A stretch of DNA of 34,846 nucleotides, from contig JANMVT010000098.1 of the NCBI GenBank assembly GCA_031392945.1, positions 1-34,846 on the forward strand. Direction: 5' to 3'. Position 1 is the stretch's first letter, and the number at the start of each line of letters is the position of its first letter. The position numbers were made by a program, and so were the translations under genes. Positions 1-6,913 of the stretch are shown here, piece by piece. Below the pieces are notes generated by a model that did no database searches, was not told the origin of the DNA, and was given only the letters and a program-made list of their open reading frames with translations. This DNA comes from JANYCG01 sp031392945. GTDB lineage: Bacteria; Pseudomonadota; Gammaproteobacteria; Burkholderiales; Burkholderiaceae_C.

Positions 1-20
1 AAGTCGATCAGGATTTTCAT
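1..20 (-). CDS. yciB: Start of a probable septation protein A (YciB/IspZ), cut by the window edge
   Basis: Only the first six codons are present, read on the minus strand from an ATG at 20 (MKILID). They begin 7 bp beyond the msrB stop, so the gene would be co-directional and probably co-transcribed with msrB. The start resembles the N-terminus of the inner-membrane intracellular septation protein YciB/IspZ, and I recall msrB next to this gene in Comamonadaceae. Six residues cannot prove identity, so this is mainly a context-based call. Confidence 0.4.
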
Positions 21-27
21 GGGCAGA

Positions 28-438
28 TTATTTGGCCTCAAACGCCAAAGAAGCCGAATTCATGCAGTAGCGCAGGCCGGTTGGTGCCGGGCCGTCTTCA
101 AACACATGGCCCAAGTGGGCGCCGCAGTCGGCACAGTGCACCTCGGTGCGTTTGGCCCACAGCATGCCATCCACCTTGGTGCCGACGGCGTCAGCGCTGA
201 TAGGCTGGAAGTAGCTGGGCCAGCCGGTGCCAGACTCGTACTTGGCACTGGCGTCAAACAGCGGCTTGTCGCAGCAGATGCATTTGTAGACGCCTGCGCC
301 CTTGTTGTCGGCCAGGCGCCCGCTAAAGGCGCGCTCGGTCGCCTCATGGCGCGTCACGTCAAAGGCCATGGCCTCGGCGCCTTTCTCTTTGAGCAAAGCT
401 TTCCACTCGGCTTCCGTCTTTTCGATTTTGTAGGTCAT
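28..438 (-). CDS. msrB: Peptide-methionine (R)-S-oxide reductase MsrB
   Basis: A 136-residue cytoplasmic repair enzyme that reduces the R epimer of methionine sulfoxide in proteins back to methionine. The length is typical of single-domain MsrB. Two CxxC pairs (C53/C56 and C102/C105) match the structural zinc site. The conserved GTGWPSY stretch is at about residues 70-76, and the catalytic cysteine is C125 in the RYCMNSASL motif near the C-terminus. The ATG at 438 is the only good start, although no clear Shine-Dalgarno sequence precedes it. It runs toward a probable yciB that starts 7 bp after its stop. Function is confident from the motifs. Confidence 0.97.
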   Translation of the reverse strand: MTYKIEKTEAEWKALLKEKGAEAMAFDVTRHEATERAFSGRLADNKGAGVYKCICCDKPLFDASAKYESGTGWPSYFQPISADAVGTKVDGMLWAKRTEVHCADCGAHLGHVFEDGPAPTGLRYCMNSASLAFEAK

Positions 439-554
439 GGGGGGTATTTTCTCAGGTTTCGATTGCCCTGGTTTGGGGTGGCGGGCGGGCGTTGAGTTCC
501 GGGCTTTTATCGCCGTTTGGGATGGTTTTGCCCCCGCTCATTGACGTTGCGACC

Positions 555-738
555 GCCACCCGCCCAGCACGGCGACAGCGCAATGTGCATGCGGTTTTGG
601 GGTGAAAGCACGCGCGGTGACGGAAAATGCGTCAAGCTGTCGCTTGGGCATTTTTTGGGGTGGCTGACAGATCGCTTCCACGCACCTTTCACCCCAAAGC
701 CCGGTCACATTGCGCTATCACCGCGCTGGGCGGGTGGC
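555..738. repeat. Large quasi-palindrome, left member of an inverted pair
   Basis: This 184-bp stretch is close to its own reverse complement. The outer arm at 555-568 pairs with 725-738, and GCGCAATGTG (579-588) pairs with CACATTGCGC (706-715). A GGGGTGAAAG/CTTTCACCCC pair lies inside. Nested near the centre is a second hairpin, AAAATGC (624-630) with GCATTTT (648-654), which ends in a T run. The core (about 580-716) recurs at 1134-1272 in inverted orientation at roughly 90% identity by eye. Apart from this palindrome I see nothing convincing in the 325 bp between msrB and the gene at 764. Confidence 0.85.
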
Positions 739-763
739 TTGGGGGGGATTTTTGGAGGGCGCC

Positions 764-1072
764 ATGCCAACGCTCTCCGTTCGCATGGTGGCGACCGGCT
801 ACTACTCCGTCCTCGAAGAGTTGTACCCACACCTCAGGCCACTTGAACGCAACTGTCTTCATGTCATCTTTGAGCGCATTCGTGTCGCTGACGAACAGCT
901 TGACCAGTTCGAAGACGGGTTTGTTCGCGCCGTCAAAGACAAGATCATCACCGATCCATGGGCTACCTTCTGTGGGCGCTTGGAAGAATTGCTTGAGTCA
1001 TATGGTGTCGTTGAAGAGCTGTCTCGCTCGTACCTTGTCAACAAGCCAGTCGACGTCTTCAAAGTCGACTAA
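764..1072 (+). CDS. Orphan protein of unknown function inside an inverted-repeat cassette
   Basis: A 102-residue protein starting MPTLSVRMV at ATG 764, with a strong GGAGGG ribosome-binding site at 754-759. I do not recognise the family. It has no signal peptide or membrane segment. The middle (LERNCLHVIFERI, then acidic and hydrophobic alternation) suggests a small alpha-helical soluble protein. The frame is also open upstream, but that part lies in the palindromic repeat, and the ribosome-binding site supports 764. The gene sits between two near-identical palindromic repeats in opposite orientation and looks less GC-rich than the neighbouring housekeeping genes, which suggests it arrived with them. 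The vapBC pair follows in the opposite direction. Confidence 0.6.
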   Translation: MPTLSVRMVATGYYSVLEELYPHLRPLERNCLHVIFERIRVADEQLDQFEDGFVRAVKDKIITDPWATFCGRLEELLESYGVVEELSRSYLVNKPVDVFKVD

Positions 1073-1133
1073 CCATCGCCGCTGGCTTTCGCCGTATAGC
1101 TCAACGCCAAATTCACAAACAGAGCGTAGTGAT

Positions 1134-1272
1134 CGGGCAATGCGACCGGGCTTCGGGGTGAAAGGTGCGTGGAAACGATCTGTCAGCCACCCCAAAAAAT
1201 GCCCAAGCGACAGCTTGACGCATTTTTCGAGTCGCGCGTGCTTTCACCCCGAAACCGCATGCGCATTGCCCG
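1134..1272. repeat. Large quasi-palindrome, right member of the inverted pair
   Basis: The reverse complement of this 139-bp stretch matches the core of the left repeat (about 580-716), with roughly ten differences and a short indel by eye. It is also internally palindromic: CGGGCAATGCG at 1134 pairs with CGCATTGCCCG ending at 1272, and GGGGTGAAAG pairs with CTTTCACCCC. The nested AAAAATGC/GCATTTTT hairpin is kept. It lies about 60 bp after the 102-residue orphan gene and about 70 bp before the vapC stop codon. Confidence 0.85.
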
Positions 1273-1341
1273 GTCGCCGCGCGGGGGTTATCGTCACGCC
1301 GCATGATCGCCTCACGTCCAACATGCACCTTCGCCAAGCGC

Positions 1342-1743
1342 CTACCAAACTTCCACCGTCATCCGCTCAGCCACCTGCCCAAATGTCTTGTCCCTGCTGA
1401 CCAAAGTCGCGCCAACAGAAACCGCATGGGCCGCAATCATCATGTCAAGCTCGCTTAAGGAGATGCCCTTTGCCTCCAGCGTGGCGCACAACTCGCCGTA
1501 ACACATGGCGACGGGCTGGTCCCAGGGCAGGACGTCGATGCGAAGCAGCACTTGCGCCATCGCGTCCATCAGGCGTGGCGGCTGGCCCTTGCGGTGCAGG
1601 CCGTATTGCAATTCCGCCAGCGTGATGCTCGAAATCACCACGTTGCCGACTGGCACTGAGGCGAGTTTGCCCAGCAGCGCCGCATCCCGGCCTTGCATGA
1701 TGTGGCTGACGATGTTGGTGTCCAGCATATAAGGCTGGCTCAT
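1342..1743 (-). CDS. vapC: PIN-domain ribonuclease toxin, VapC family
   Basis: A 133-residue PIN-domain protein, the usual size for VapC toxins, which cleave specific RNAs with bound Mg2+ or Mn2+. The acidic metal-binding residues appear intact: D8 in MLDTN, E44 in TLAELQYG, D100 in LSELDMMIAAHA and D118 in LVSRDKTF. The start ATG overlaps the last 4 bp of the upstream antitoxin gene, the translational coupling expected of a vapBC operon. Autoregulation through the operator at 2004-2032 is inferred. The pair lies beside a palindrome-flanked orphan gene, in what looks like an accessory patch between msrB and a diguanylate cyclase gene. Confidence 0.93.
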   Translation of the reverse strand: MSQPYMLDTNIVSHIMQGRDAALLGKLASVPVGNVVISSITLAELQYGLHRKGQPPRLMDAMAQVLLRIDVLPWDQPVAMCYGELCATLEAKGISLSELDMMIAAHAVSVGATLVSRDKTFGQVAERMTVEVW

Positions 1744-1991
1744 TCCTTCCAGCCCTTGAAGGGGTCGCGCCGGGGTTTGCTGGGCTTGCGCTCTATCAAG
1801 AAATCATCGTCCTTGTTTTTTGCCACGGCGTCCAGCAATCCCTGCCAGTCACAGGGTCGGCGCGACAGCACAACGTCCCCGGAGGCAGGGTCGCGGCGGA
1901 TGAACACCTCGGCCACATCGAACCGGAATTCCAGCGGCAAGCGAACCGCCTGGCTTCGGCCAGTGGTGAAAATTTTGGCGGTTTGATGCAT
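1740..1991 (-). CDS. vapB: VapB-type antitoxin (AbrB/SpoVT fold)
   Basis: An 83-residue antitoxin. The N-terminal half (TAKIFTTGRSQAVRLP, then an EVFIRR strand) is the swapped-hairpin AbrB/MazE-like DNA-binding domain. The charged C-terminal tail, which contains KPRRDPFKGWKE, is the usual toxin-binding region. It overlaps vapC by 4 bp. An upstream in-frame GTG at 2003 would add four residues. I chose ATG 1991 because the predicted promoter places transcription start near 2012, which would make the GTG almost leaderless. No strong Shine-Dalgarno sequence precedes either start. Family assignment is firm; the exact start is not. Confidence 0.9.
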   Translation of the reverse strand: MHQTAKIFTTGRSQAVRLPLEFRFDVAEVFIRRDPASGDVVLSRRPCDWQGLLDAVAKNKDDDFLIERKPSKPRRDPFKGWKE

Positions 1992-2003
1992 GGCAGTGGT
2001 CAC

Positions 2004-2047
2004 TTGATGGTATATCTCATGATACCTATCAATGGCATCACCGTCAA
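2004..2047 (-). promoter_or_regulatory. vapBC promoter with overlapping palindromic operator
   Basis: On the minus strand a -35 box TTGACG (2042-2047) is separated by 17 bp from a -10 box TATCAT (2019-2024), each matching five of six consensus bases. An imperfect palindrome at 2004-2032, with arms TTGAT-GGTAT and ATACC-ATCAA, covers the -10 box and the start region. Binding of the VapBC complex there would block RNA polymerase. The boxes and palindrome are read directly; their use as operator is inferred from the autoregulation known for vapBC loci. Confidence 0.7.
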
Positions 2048-2110
2048 CTCGCTGAAAGCCTCTTCACCCAAATGATTTCACAAAAGGCATTGGGGGTTGA
2101 AATTGTGCAT

Positions 2111-2168
2111 AAAATAGGCCATTGACCCCCGTGGTATATACGTAGTTAGCTACACATATTGTAGCATT
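2111..2168 (-). repeat. Dispersed repeat, intergenic long-form copy
   Basis: On the minus strand this reads from GCTACAATATGTGTAGC into a long tail. Over 43 bp (2111-2153) it matches the copy in selO at about 34 positions. It is the only one of eight copies in the window outside a protein gene. Its 5' end touches the stop codon of the diguanylate cyclase gene (2168-2170). It may extend further, since GGGGG at 2092 and CCCCC at 2126-2130 could form another hairpin. Confidence 0.75.
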
Positions 2169-3355
2169 CAGGCCAACGCAGTGCCTTGCCTGGCTGCGTC
2201 ATCAGCCACCACGCGGTTGCGGCCGGCGGCCTTGGCCCGGTAGAGCGCCGCATCGGCACGGGCAAGCACGCTCTGCGCATCGGACTCAGCGCCGGCCGAT
2301 TCGGCCACCCCGATGCTGACCGACAGTGCCACCCTCATCCCGGCATGCACGAGCGGCTTTGCCGCGAGCTGCTCCCTAAGCCGCTCGGCCACCGATTGCG
2401 CCTGCGCCAAATGCAGGCCCGGCAGCAAGAACAGAAACTCCTCGCCGCCGTAACGCCCGAGAAGGTCCACGTCGCGCAGCCCGCCACCCAGCAAGGCTGC
2501 GGCATGTTTGAGCGCGTGGTCGCCCATGGCGTGCCCGTGCCGGTCGTTGACGGCCTTGAAATGGTCGAGGTCGAGCATCATCAGCGTGAACACTTCACCG
2601 CTGCGCCGGCTGCGCTGCATCTGCGCGTTGAGCGCCTCTTCAATCGCACGCCGGTTGAGCAGCCCGGTCAGGCCGTCACGCCGCGAAAGCCGGTGCAGCC
2701 CCGTGACCAGGCGTGCCGCGACCAGCGTGAGCAGCGTGGCGTGCAGGCACAGAACGAGCACGGCAAAACTCAAGGCTGCGCCGATGTTGAGCGAACTGTT
2801 GGCCGCCATCTCTGCCAGCACAGATTCGGGCCAAAGCACGGCACGCAGCGCCCGGCTCAGGTACGCAACGCCTCCCAGCAGGGCTGGCAGCGCCAGCAGC
2901 AGCGGCCAGCGCAGCCGCAACTCGTCACGCCCATGGGCGCGAAGGTCGAATGCGATGCTAAGGTAAAGCCAGGCCAGCACGCCAAAGTTGATGACTGGCA
3001 GCAGTTGGCTGTGCGTCGACGCCCCGGCAAGCCAGTCCCCCGCCACCACAACCACCAGCAGCGCCAGCGGCAACCGCAGCGCCGGGGTCTGGCCGATGTA
3101 GATGCGGATCCCGCGTTGAAGCGAGATCACCCCGAGCACGCCACAGACGACGCCGAACAGCGGCGGCGACTGCAGCCGCGTCGCCAGCACAACCCAGGTG
3201 ATCACGCTCAAGCCCGACCACACGGCCCAGTGCACTGCGGCCCGCCGTGCATCGGCCACCGCCCAGGCTGCGAGCGACCAAACCAGGCTCGCAACCGCCT
3301 GGATCGCCGCCAACATCAGAAACGACACCTCGGTGGCCGACAACGACAACAGCAT
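2168..3355 (-). CDS. Membrane-anchored GGDEF diguanylate cyclase
   Basis: A protein of about 395 residues that should make cyclic di-GMP from two GTP. The first half contains six or seven hydrophobic segments and forms an integral-membrane sensor of no family I can name. The C-terminal GGDEF domain starts near residue 225. It has the LTGLLNRR motif, the LDLDHFKAVND metal-binding segment and the active-site signature GGEEF at about residue 303. An RDVD inhibitory I-site lies five residues before the signature, so product inhibition is likely. GTG 3358 and ATG 3355 are adjacent possible starts; I chose the ATG. It lies downstream of selO in the same direction, so the two may be co-transcribed. 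Confidence 0.93.
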   Translation of the reverse strand: MLLSLSATEVSFLMLAAIQAVASLVWSLAAWAVADARRAAVHWAVWSGLSVITWVVLATRLQSPPLFGVVCGVLGVISLQRGIRIYIGQTPALRLPLALLVVVVAGDWLAGASTHSQLLPVINFGVLAWLYLSIAFDLRAHGRDELRLRWPLLLALPALLGGVAYLSRALRAVLWPESVLAEMAANSSLNIGAALSFAVLVLCLHATLLTLVAARLVTGLHRLSRRDGLTGLLNRRAIEEALNAQMQRSRRSGEVFTLMMLDLDHFKAVNDRHGHAMGDHALKHAAALLGGGLRDVDLLGRYGGEEFLFLLPGLHLAQAQSVAERLREQLAAKPLVHAGMRVALSVSIGVAESAGAESDAQSVLARADAALYRAKAAGRNRVVADDAARQGTALA

Positions 3356-3423
3356 CACAGACTGGAATTCAAGCGCATGAGCCCAAGTATGATAGGCACA
3401 GAGGGTGTTGTTGGGCCATCAAA

Positions 3424-5049
3424 TCAAGACGAGCAGCTGATCTCGATGCCCGCCGCCCAATCAGGCGGAAAGTCGGCGTAGGCTTCAAAACCGGGGTGTT
3501 CGTCAAACGGTGTTTCCAGCAATTTGAGCAAGGTCTCGACGCCTGAGAAGTCCTTGGTTTTTGCCAGGCGGATGGCCTGCTCGCCCAAATGGTTGCGCAA
3601 AACGAACTTTGGGTTGGTTTTTAGCATCAAATCGGCCATTTGCCCTCGTGACATATGCGTAGTTAGCTCCTTATACTGTAGCATCCAGGAATCGAACGCG
3701 GCCCGGTCCAGAAACAGGTCGTGCACAGTTTCAAGCTTGTCACCGGCCATGTGGCGGCTCAGCCGGCGCCAGAAGATGGTGTAGTCCACGGCCTCTTTGG
3801 CCAGCAGTTTCAACGTGGCTTCGATCAACTCGCGGCTGCCGGCTTGGTCGTCGGGCAGGCCCAGTTTGGCGCACATGCGGCGCTCAAATGCTTTGGGGAA
3901 CACGGTCTTATAGGACTCCAGCGCCGCGACGGTCAGCTCCTGCTCACCGATCAGGGGCAGCAGGGCCTGGCCCAGGGCGTACAAATTCCAGTAGGCGATG
4001 TTGGGCTGTTTGTTGAAGGCGTAACGCCCGCCGGTGTCGCTGTGGTTGCAAATTTGGCCGGGGACATAGGCGTCGAGAAACTGGAACGGGCCGTAGTCAA
4101 TCGTCAGTCCCAAGATGCTCATGTTGTCGGTATTCATCACACCGTGGCAAAAGCCGACCGATTGCCAAAGCGCGACCATTTCGGCGGTGCGTTCGCTTAC
4201 TGCCTCCAGCAGCGCGGCGTAGGGGTTTGCTTTAACTCTGATAGCGCGTTTGTCAAGCGGATCGAGGGCAAACGGGTAATATCGCTCTATGACGTAGTCG
4301 GCCAGGGTTTTCAACTGGCTGTTTTGCCCGGTGTATGAGAAATGCTCAAAATGGCCGAAGCGGATGAAGCTTGGCGCAACGCGGGTCACTATGGCGGCGG
4401 TCTCGATCTCTTCGCGGCGCACGCGTGCGTCCGAGCCCGTCACGCACAGTGCGCGCGAGGTCGCAATGCCTAAGGCGTGCATGGCTTCGCTGCATAAAAA
4501 CTCGCGGATGCTGGAGCGCAACACGGCGCGGCCATCGCCCATGCGGGAGTAGGGCGTAAGGCCCGCGCCCTTGAGCTGCACCTCCAAGCCCTGCATCCGC
4601 TTGTCTTCGGCAACGACAGCTTCACCAATGGCGGCTTCGCCCAGCAGGATGGCGCGGCCGTCGCCCAGTTGCCCGGCCCATTGGCCGAACTGGTGGCCGC
4701 TGTACACGCTGGCCAGTGGCTGTGTGCCGACGATGCGCCGGTTGCCGCTTAGTGCGTCCAGCAATTCGGGCGATTCGAGGGCTTTCCCGGGCAGGCCAAG
4801 TTCACTGGCCACCGATTGGCTGCGCCCGACCCAGTAGGGCGCGGGCAAGCTTTGCGGTTCGAGCTCGGTGAAAAAGTCGCTCCCCAGTTGTGCAAAACCG
4901 TTGCGCCAGGTCAAACCGATATTCAATTCCTGCTCCGGAGCCGACGACTGATCCGGGTGGTGTGGGTAGTGCGGGTTGTCGGTTTCGGTCCCGTTTTCGA
5001 TCCCGGATTGGGGCTTGGTTTGGGTCTCAAAAGGCGCGCTGGTGTTCAT
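3424..5049 (-). CDS. selO: Protein adenylyltransferase SelO (YdiU/UPF0061)
   Basis: A 541-residue pseudokinase-fold enzyme; SelO proteins AMPylate target proteins and are linked to redox stress. Visible family hallmarks are SGHQFGQWAGQLGDGRA, the NTDNMSILGLTIDYGPF active-site stretch and a C-terminal SCSS, whose cysteine sits where eukaryotic SelO has selenocysteine. ATG 5049 was chosen over a start at 5178, which would run into the region just before the divergent ligase gene. The first 35 or so residues are Pro/Thr-rich and poorly conserved in type, so a later start is possible. Residues about 456-474 (including QYKELTTHMSRGQMADL) are encoded by the dispersed repeat at 3628-3686. Confidence 0.95.
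   Translation of the reverse strand: MNTSAPFETQTKPQSGIENGTETDNPHYPHHPDQSSAPEQELNIGLTWRNGFAQLGSDFFTELEPQSLPAPYWVGRSQSVASELGLPGKALESPELLDALSGNRRIVGTQPLASVYSGHQFGQWAGQLGDGRAILLGEAAIGEAVVAEDKRMQGLEVQLKGAGLTPYSRMGDGRAVLRSSIREFLCSEAMHALGIATSRALCVTGSDARVRREEIETAAIVTRVAPSFIRFGHFEHFSYTGQNSQLKTLADYVIERYYPFALDPLDKRAIRVKANPYAALLEAVSERTAEMVALWQSVGFCHGVMNTDNMSILGLTIDYGPFQFLDAYVPGQICNHSDTGGRYAFNKQPNIAYWNLYALGQALLPLIGEQELTVAALESYKTVFPKAFERRMCAKLGLPDDQAGSRELIEATLKLLAKEAVDYTIFWRRLSRHMAGDKLETVHDLFLDRAAFDSWMLQYKELTTHMSRGQMADLMLKTNPKFVLRNHLGEQAIRLAKTKDFSGVETLLKLLETPFDEHPGFEAYADFPPDWAAGIEISCSS
3628..3686 (-). repeat. Dispersed repeat inside selO (long form)
   Basis: On the coding strand it runs from GCTACAGTATAAGGAGC into a tail containing CATATGTCACGAGGGC. 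The 43 bp at 3628-3670 match the copy in the patatin-like gene (31767-31809) at 38 positions. Here the repeat is read in a different frame from the other genic copies. In this frame the family core would give a TAG stop, but this copy has GAG, keeping selO open. Confidence 0.85.
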
Positions 5050-5178
5050 GCCGGGATTGTCCCGCACATTCCATTCCAGCCGCCCTGGCGGGGCCTTTGG
5101 CGGCGTCATGGGCCGCATCTGCGCTATTCTTCGTCCGTCGTTCGCCGTCAGGTCAATCAAATCAACAGGAGAGTCCAA

Positions 5179-6810
5179 ATGCTCGGATTAATGCAAAGCC
5201 AACAGTTACTCATTTCCGGCCTGATCGAGTTTGCCGAACGCCACCATGGCGAGGGCGAAATCGTCTCGCGCCGGGTGGAGGGCGACATCCACCGTTATAC
5301 CTACAAGGAGGTGGCTGCCCGGTCGCGCCAGGTGGCCGGTGCGCTGGACGGGCTGAAACTCAATTTCAGCGACCGCGTCGCCACCCTGGCCTGGAACGGT
5401 TACCGCCACATGGAGCTGTATTTCGGCGTAAGCGGCTCGGGCCGGGTCTTGCACACGCTGAACCCGCGCCTGCACCCGGATCAGGTGGCCTGGATCGCCA
5501 ACCACGCCGAAGATTCCGTGCTGTGTTTTGACATGACGTTCTTGCCCATCGTCAAGGCGATCCACAGCCGCTGCACCACCATCAAGCATTTTGTCGCGCT
5601 GTGTGACGCGGCGGCTTTGCCAGCCGACACGGGCATTCCGGGCTTGCTGAGTTACGAGGCCTGGATCGGCACCCAGCCCACCCGGTACGAGTGGCCGCAG
5701 TTTGACGAAAATTCAGCATCGAGCATGTGTTACACCAGCGGCACCACGGGCAATCCCAAGGCGGCCCTGTACAGCCACCGCTCGACCATGCTGCACGCGT
5801 TTGCGGCTGCCTTGCCCGATGTGATGTGTATCAGCGCGCGCGATTCGATCCTGCCTGTGGTGCCGATGTTCCACGTCAACGCCTGGGGCATTCCGTATTC
5901 CGCCGCGATGACCGGGGCCAAGCTGGTGTTCCCCGGCCCGGCGATGGACGGCAAATCGATCTTCGAGCTGATCGAAAACGAAAAGGTCACGTTTGCGGCC
6001 GGGGTGCCCACGGTCTGGCAGATGATGCTGGGCCACATGCAGGCCGGCGGCCTGCGTTTCAGCACGCTCAAACGCACGGTGATCGGGGGGTCCGCTTGCC
6101 CTCCGGCCATGATCACGGCCTTCAACGATGTGTATGGCGTCGAGGTTCTGCACGCCTGGGGCATGACCGAGATGTCGCCTTTGGGCACGGTCTGCACGCT
6201 GAAAAACAAGCACCTGTCGATGCCTTCCGAAGAGAAAATGAAGGTGCGGTTGAAACAGGGCCGGGCCGTGTTTGGGGTGGACATGAAGATCGTCGACCCG
6301 GACGGTGATGAAATCGCCTGGGACGGCAAGACCTCGGGCGATTTGCTGGTCAAGGGGCCGTGGATCATCGACCAGTACTTCAAGCAAGAGGGCGGCTCGC
6401 CCCTGGTTAAAGGCGGCTGGTTCCCGACCGGCGACGTGGGCACGATAGACCCCGACGGCTTCCTGCAAATCACCGACCGCAGCAAGGACGTGATCAAGTC
6501 CGGCGGTGAATGGATCAGTTCCATCGACGTGGAGAACATCGCCATGGCGCACCCGGCGGTGGCGATGGCGGCCTGCATTGGCATGCGCCACCCCAAGTGG
6601 GACGAGCGCCCGGTCATCGCCGTGGTCAAAAAGCCGGGCATGGAGGTCTCGCGCGAGGAATTGCTCACGTTCTTCGAGGGCAAAACCGCCAAATTCCAGA
6701 TTCCGGACGACGTGGTGTTTGTCGACGCGATCCCGCTGGGCGCCACTGGCAAGATGCAAAAAATGAAACTGCGCGAATTGCTGAAAGACTACAAGCTGCC
6801 CGGCCTGTGA
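5179..6810 (+). CDS. Acyl-CoA ligase (AMP-forming, long-chain fatty-acid type)
   Basis: A 543-residue ANL-superfamily enzyme that activates a carboxylic acid to its acyl-CoA through an acyl-AMP. The P-loop-like A3 motif YTSGTTGNPKA is at about residues 187-197. WGMTEMSP follows near 333, then GWFPTGDVG near 414 and the hinge motif DRSKDVIKSGGEWIS near 434. The catalytic lysine region GATGKMQK is near the C-terminus. ATG 5179 is set by a good AGGAGA ribosome-binding site; the frame is open far upstream but overlaps selO antisense. It faces away from selO and leads the acyl-CoA catabolism block. The exact substrate (long-, medium-chain or methylthio acid) cannot be read from sequence. Confidence 0.93.
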   Translation: MLGLMQSQQLLISGLIEFAERHHGEGEIVSRRVEGDIHRYTYKEVAARSRQVAGALDGLKLNFSDRVATLAWNGYRHMELYFGVSGSGRVLHTLNPRLHPDQVAWIANHAEDSVLCFDMTFLPIVKAIHSRCTTIKHFVALCDAAALPADTGIPGLLSYEAWIGTQPTRYEWPQFDENSASSMCYTSGTTGNPKAALYSHRSTMLHAFAAALPDVMCISARDSILPVVPMFHVNAWGIPYSAAMTGAKLVFPGPAMDGKSIFELIENEKVTFAAGVPTVWQMMLGHMQAGGLRFSTLKRTVIGGSACPPAMITAFNDVYGVEVLHAWGMTEMSPLGTVCTLKNKHLSMPSEEKMKVRLKQGRAVFGVDMKIVDPDGDEIAWDGKTSGDLLVKGPWIIDQYFKQEGGSPLVKGGWFPTGDVGTIDPDGFLQITDRSKDVIKSGGEWISSIDVENIAMAHPAVAMAACIGMRHPKWDERPVIAVVKKPGMEVSREELLTFFEGKTAKFQIPDDVVFVDAIPLGATGKMQKMKLRELLKDYKLPGL

Positions 6811-6837
6811 CCGCCAGGCCGGTCGCCCAGGCGATAG

Positions 6838-6858
6838 GCCTAGGGTCAATCCCTAGCC
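6838..6858. promoter_or_regulatory. Perfect palindrome before the ABC transporter genes
   Basis: CTAGGG-TCAAT-CCCTAG lies at 6840-6856, 58 bp before the start codon of the substrate-binding protein gene and 30 bp after the ligase stop. No T run follows, so it is not a canonical terminator. The arms and spacing fit a dimeric regulator operator, but the cognate regulator is unknown. Confidence 0.45.
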
Positions 6859-6913
6859 GTTGGCAGGCTTAAAACATGTACCCTCAGGCCCTGACATTCA
6901 ATGGAGATTCCCG

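Noticed and set aside
555..1272. Integron gene cassette with attC sites around the 102-residue orphan gene
   Set aside because: I found no GTTRRRY or RYYYAAC core sites, and the two palindromes face each other rather than being in direct orientation. No integrase is present.
2092..2130. GGGGG/CCCCC pairing as a terminator for the diguanylate cyclase gene
   Set aside because: The pairing arm is short, the loop is long and no T run follows. The stretch overlaps the dispersed repeat, which explains it better.
2186..3481. A 431-codon plus-strand open frame opposite the diguanylate cyclase gene
   Set aside because: Composition is Arg/Gln/His-rich without domains, while the minus strand carries an intact GGDEF protein.
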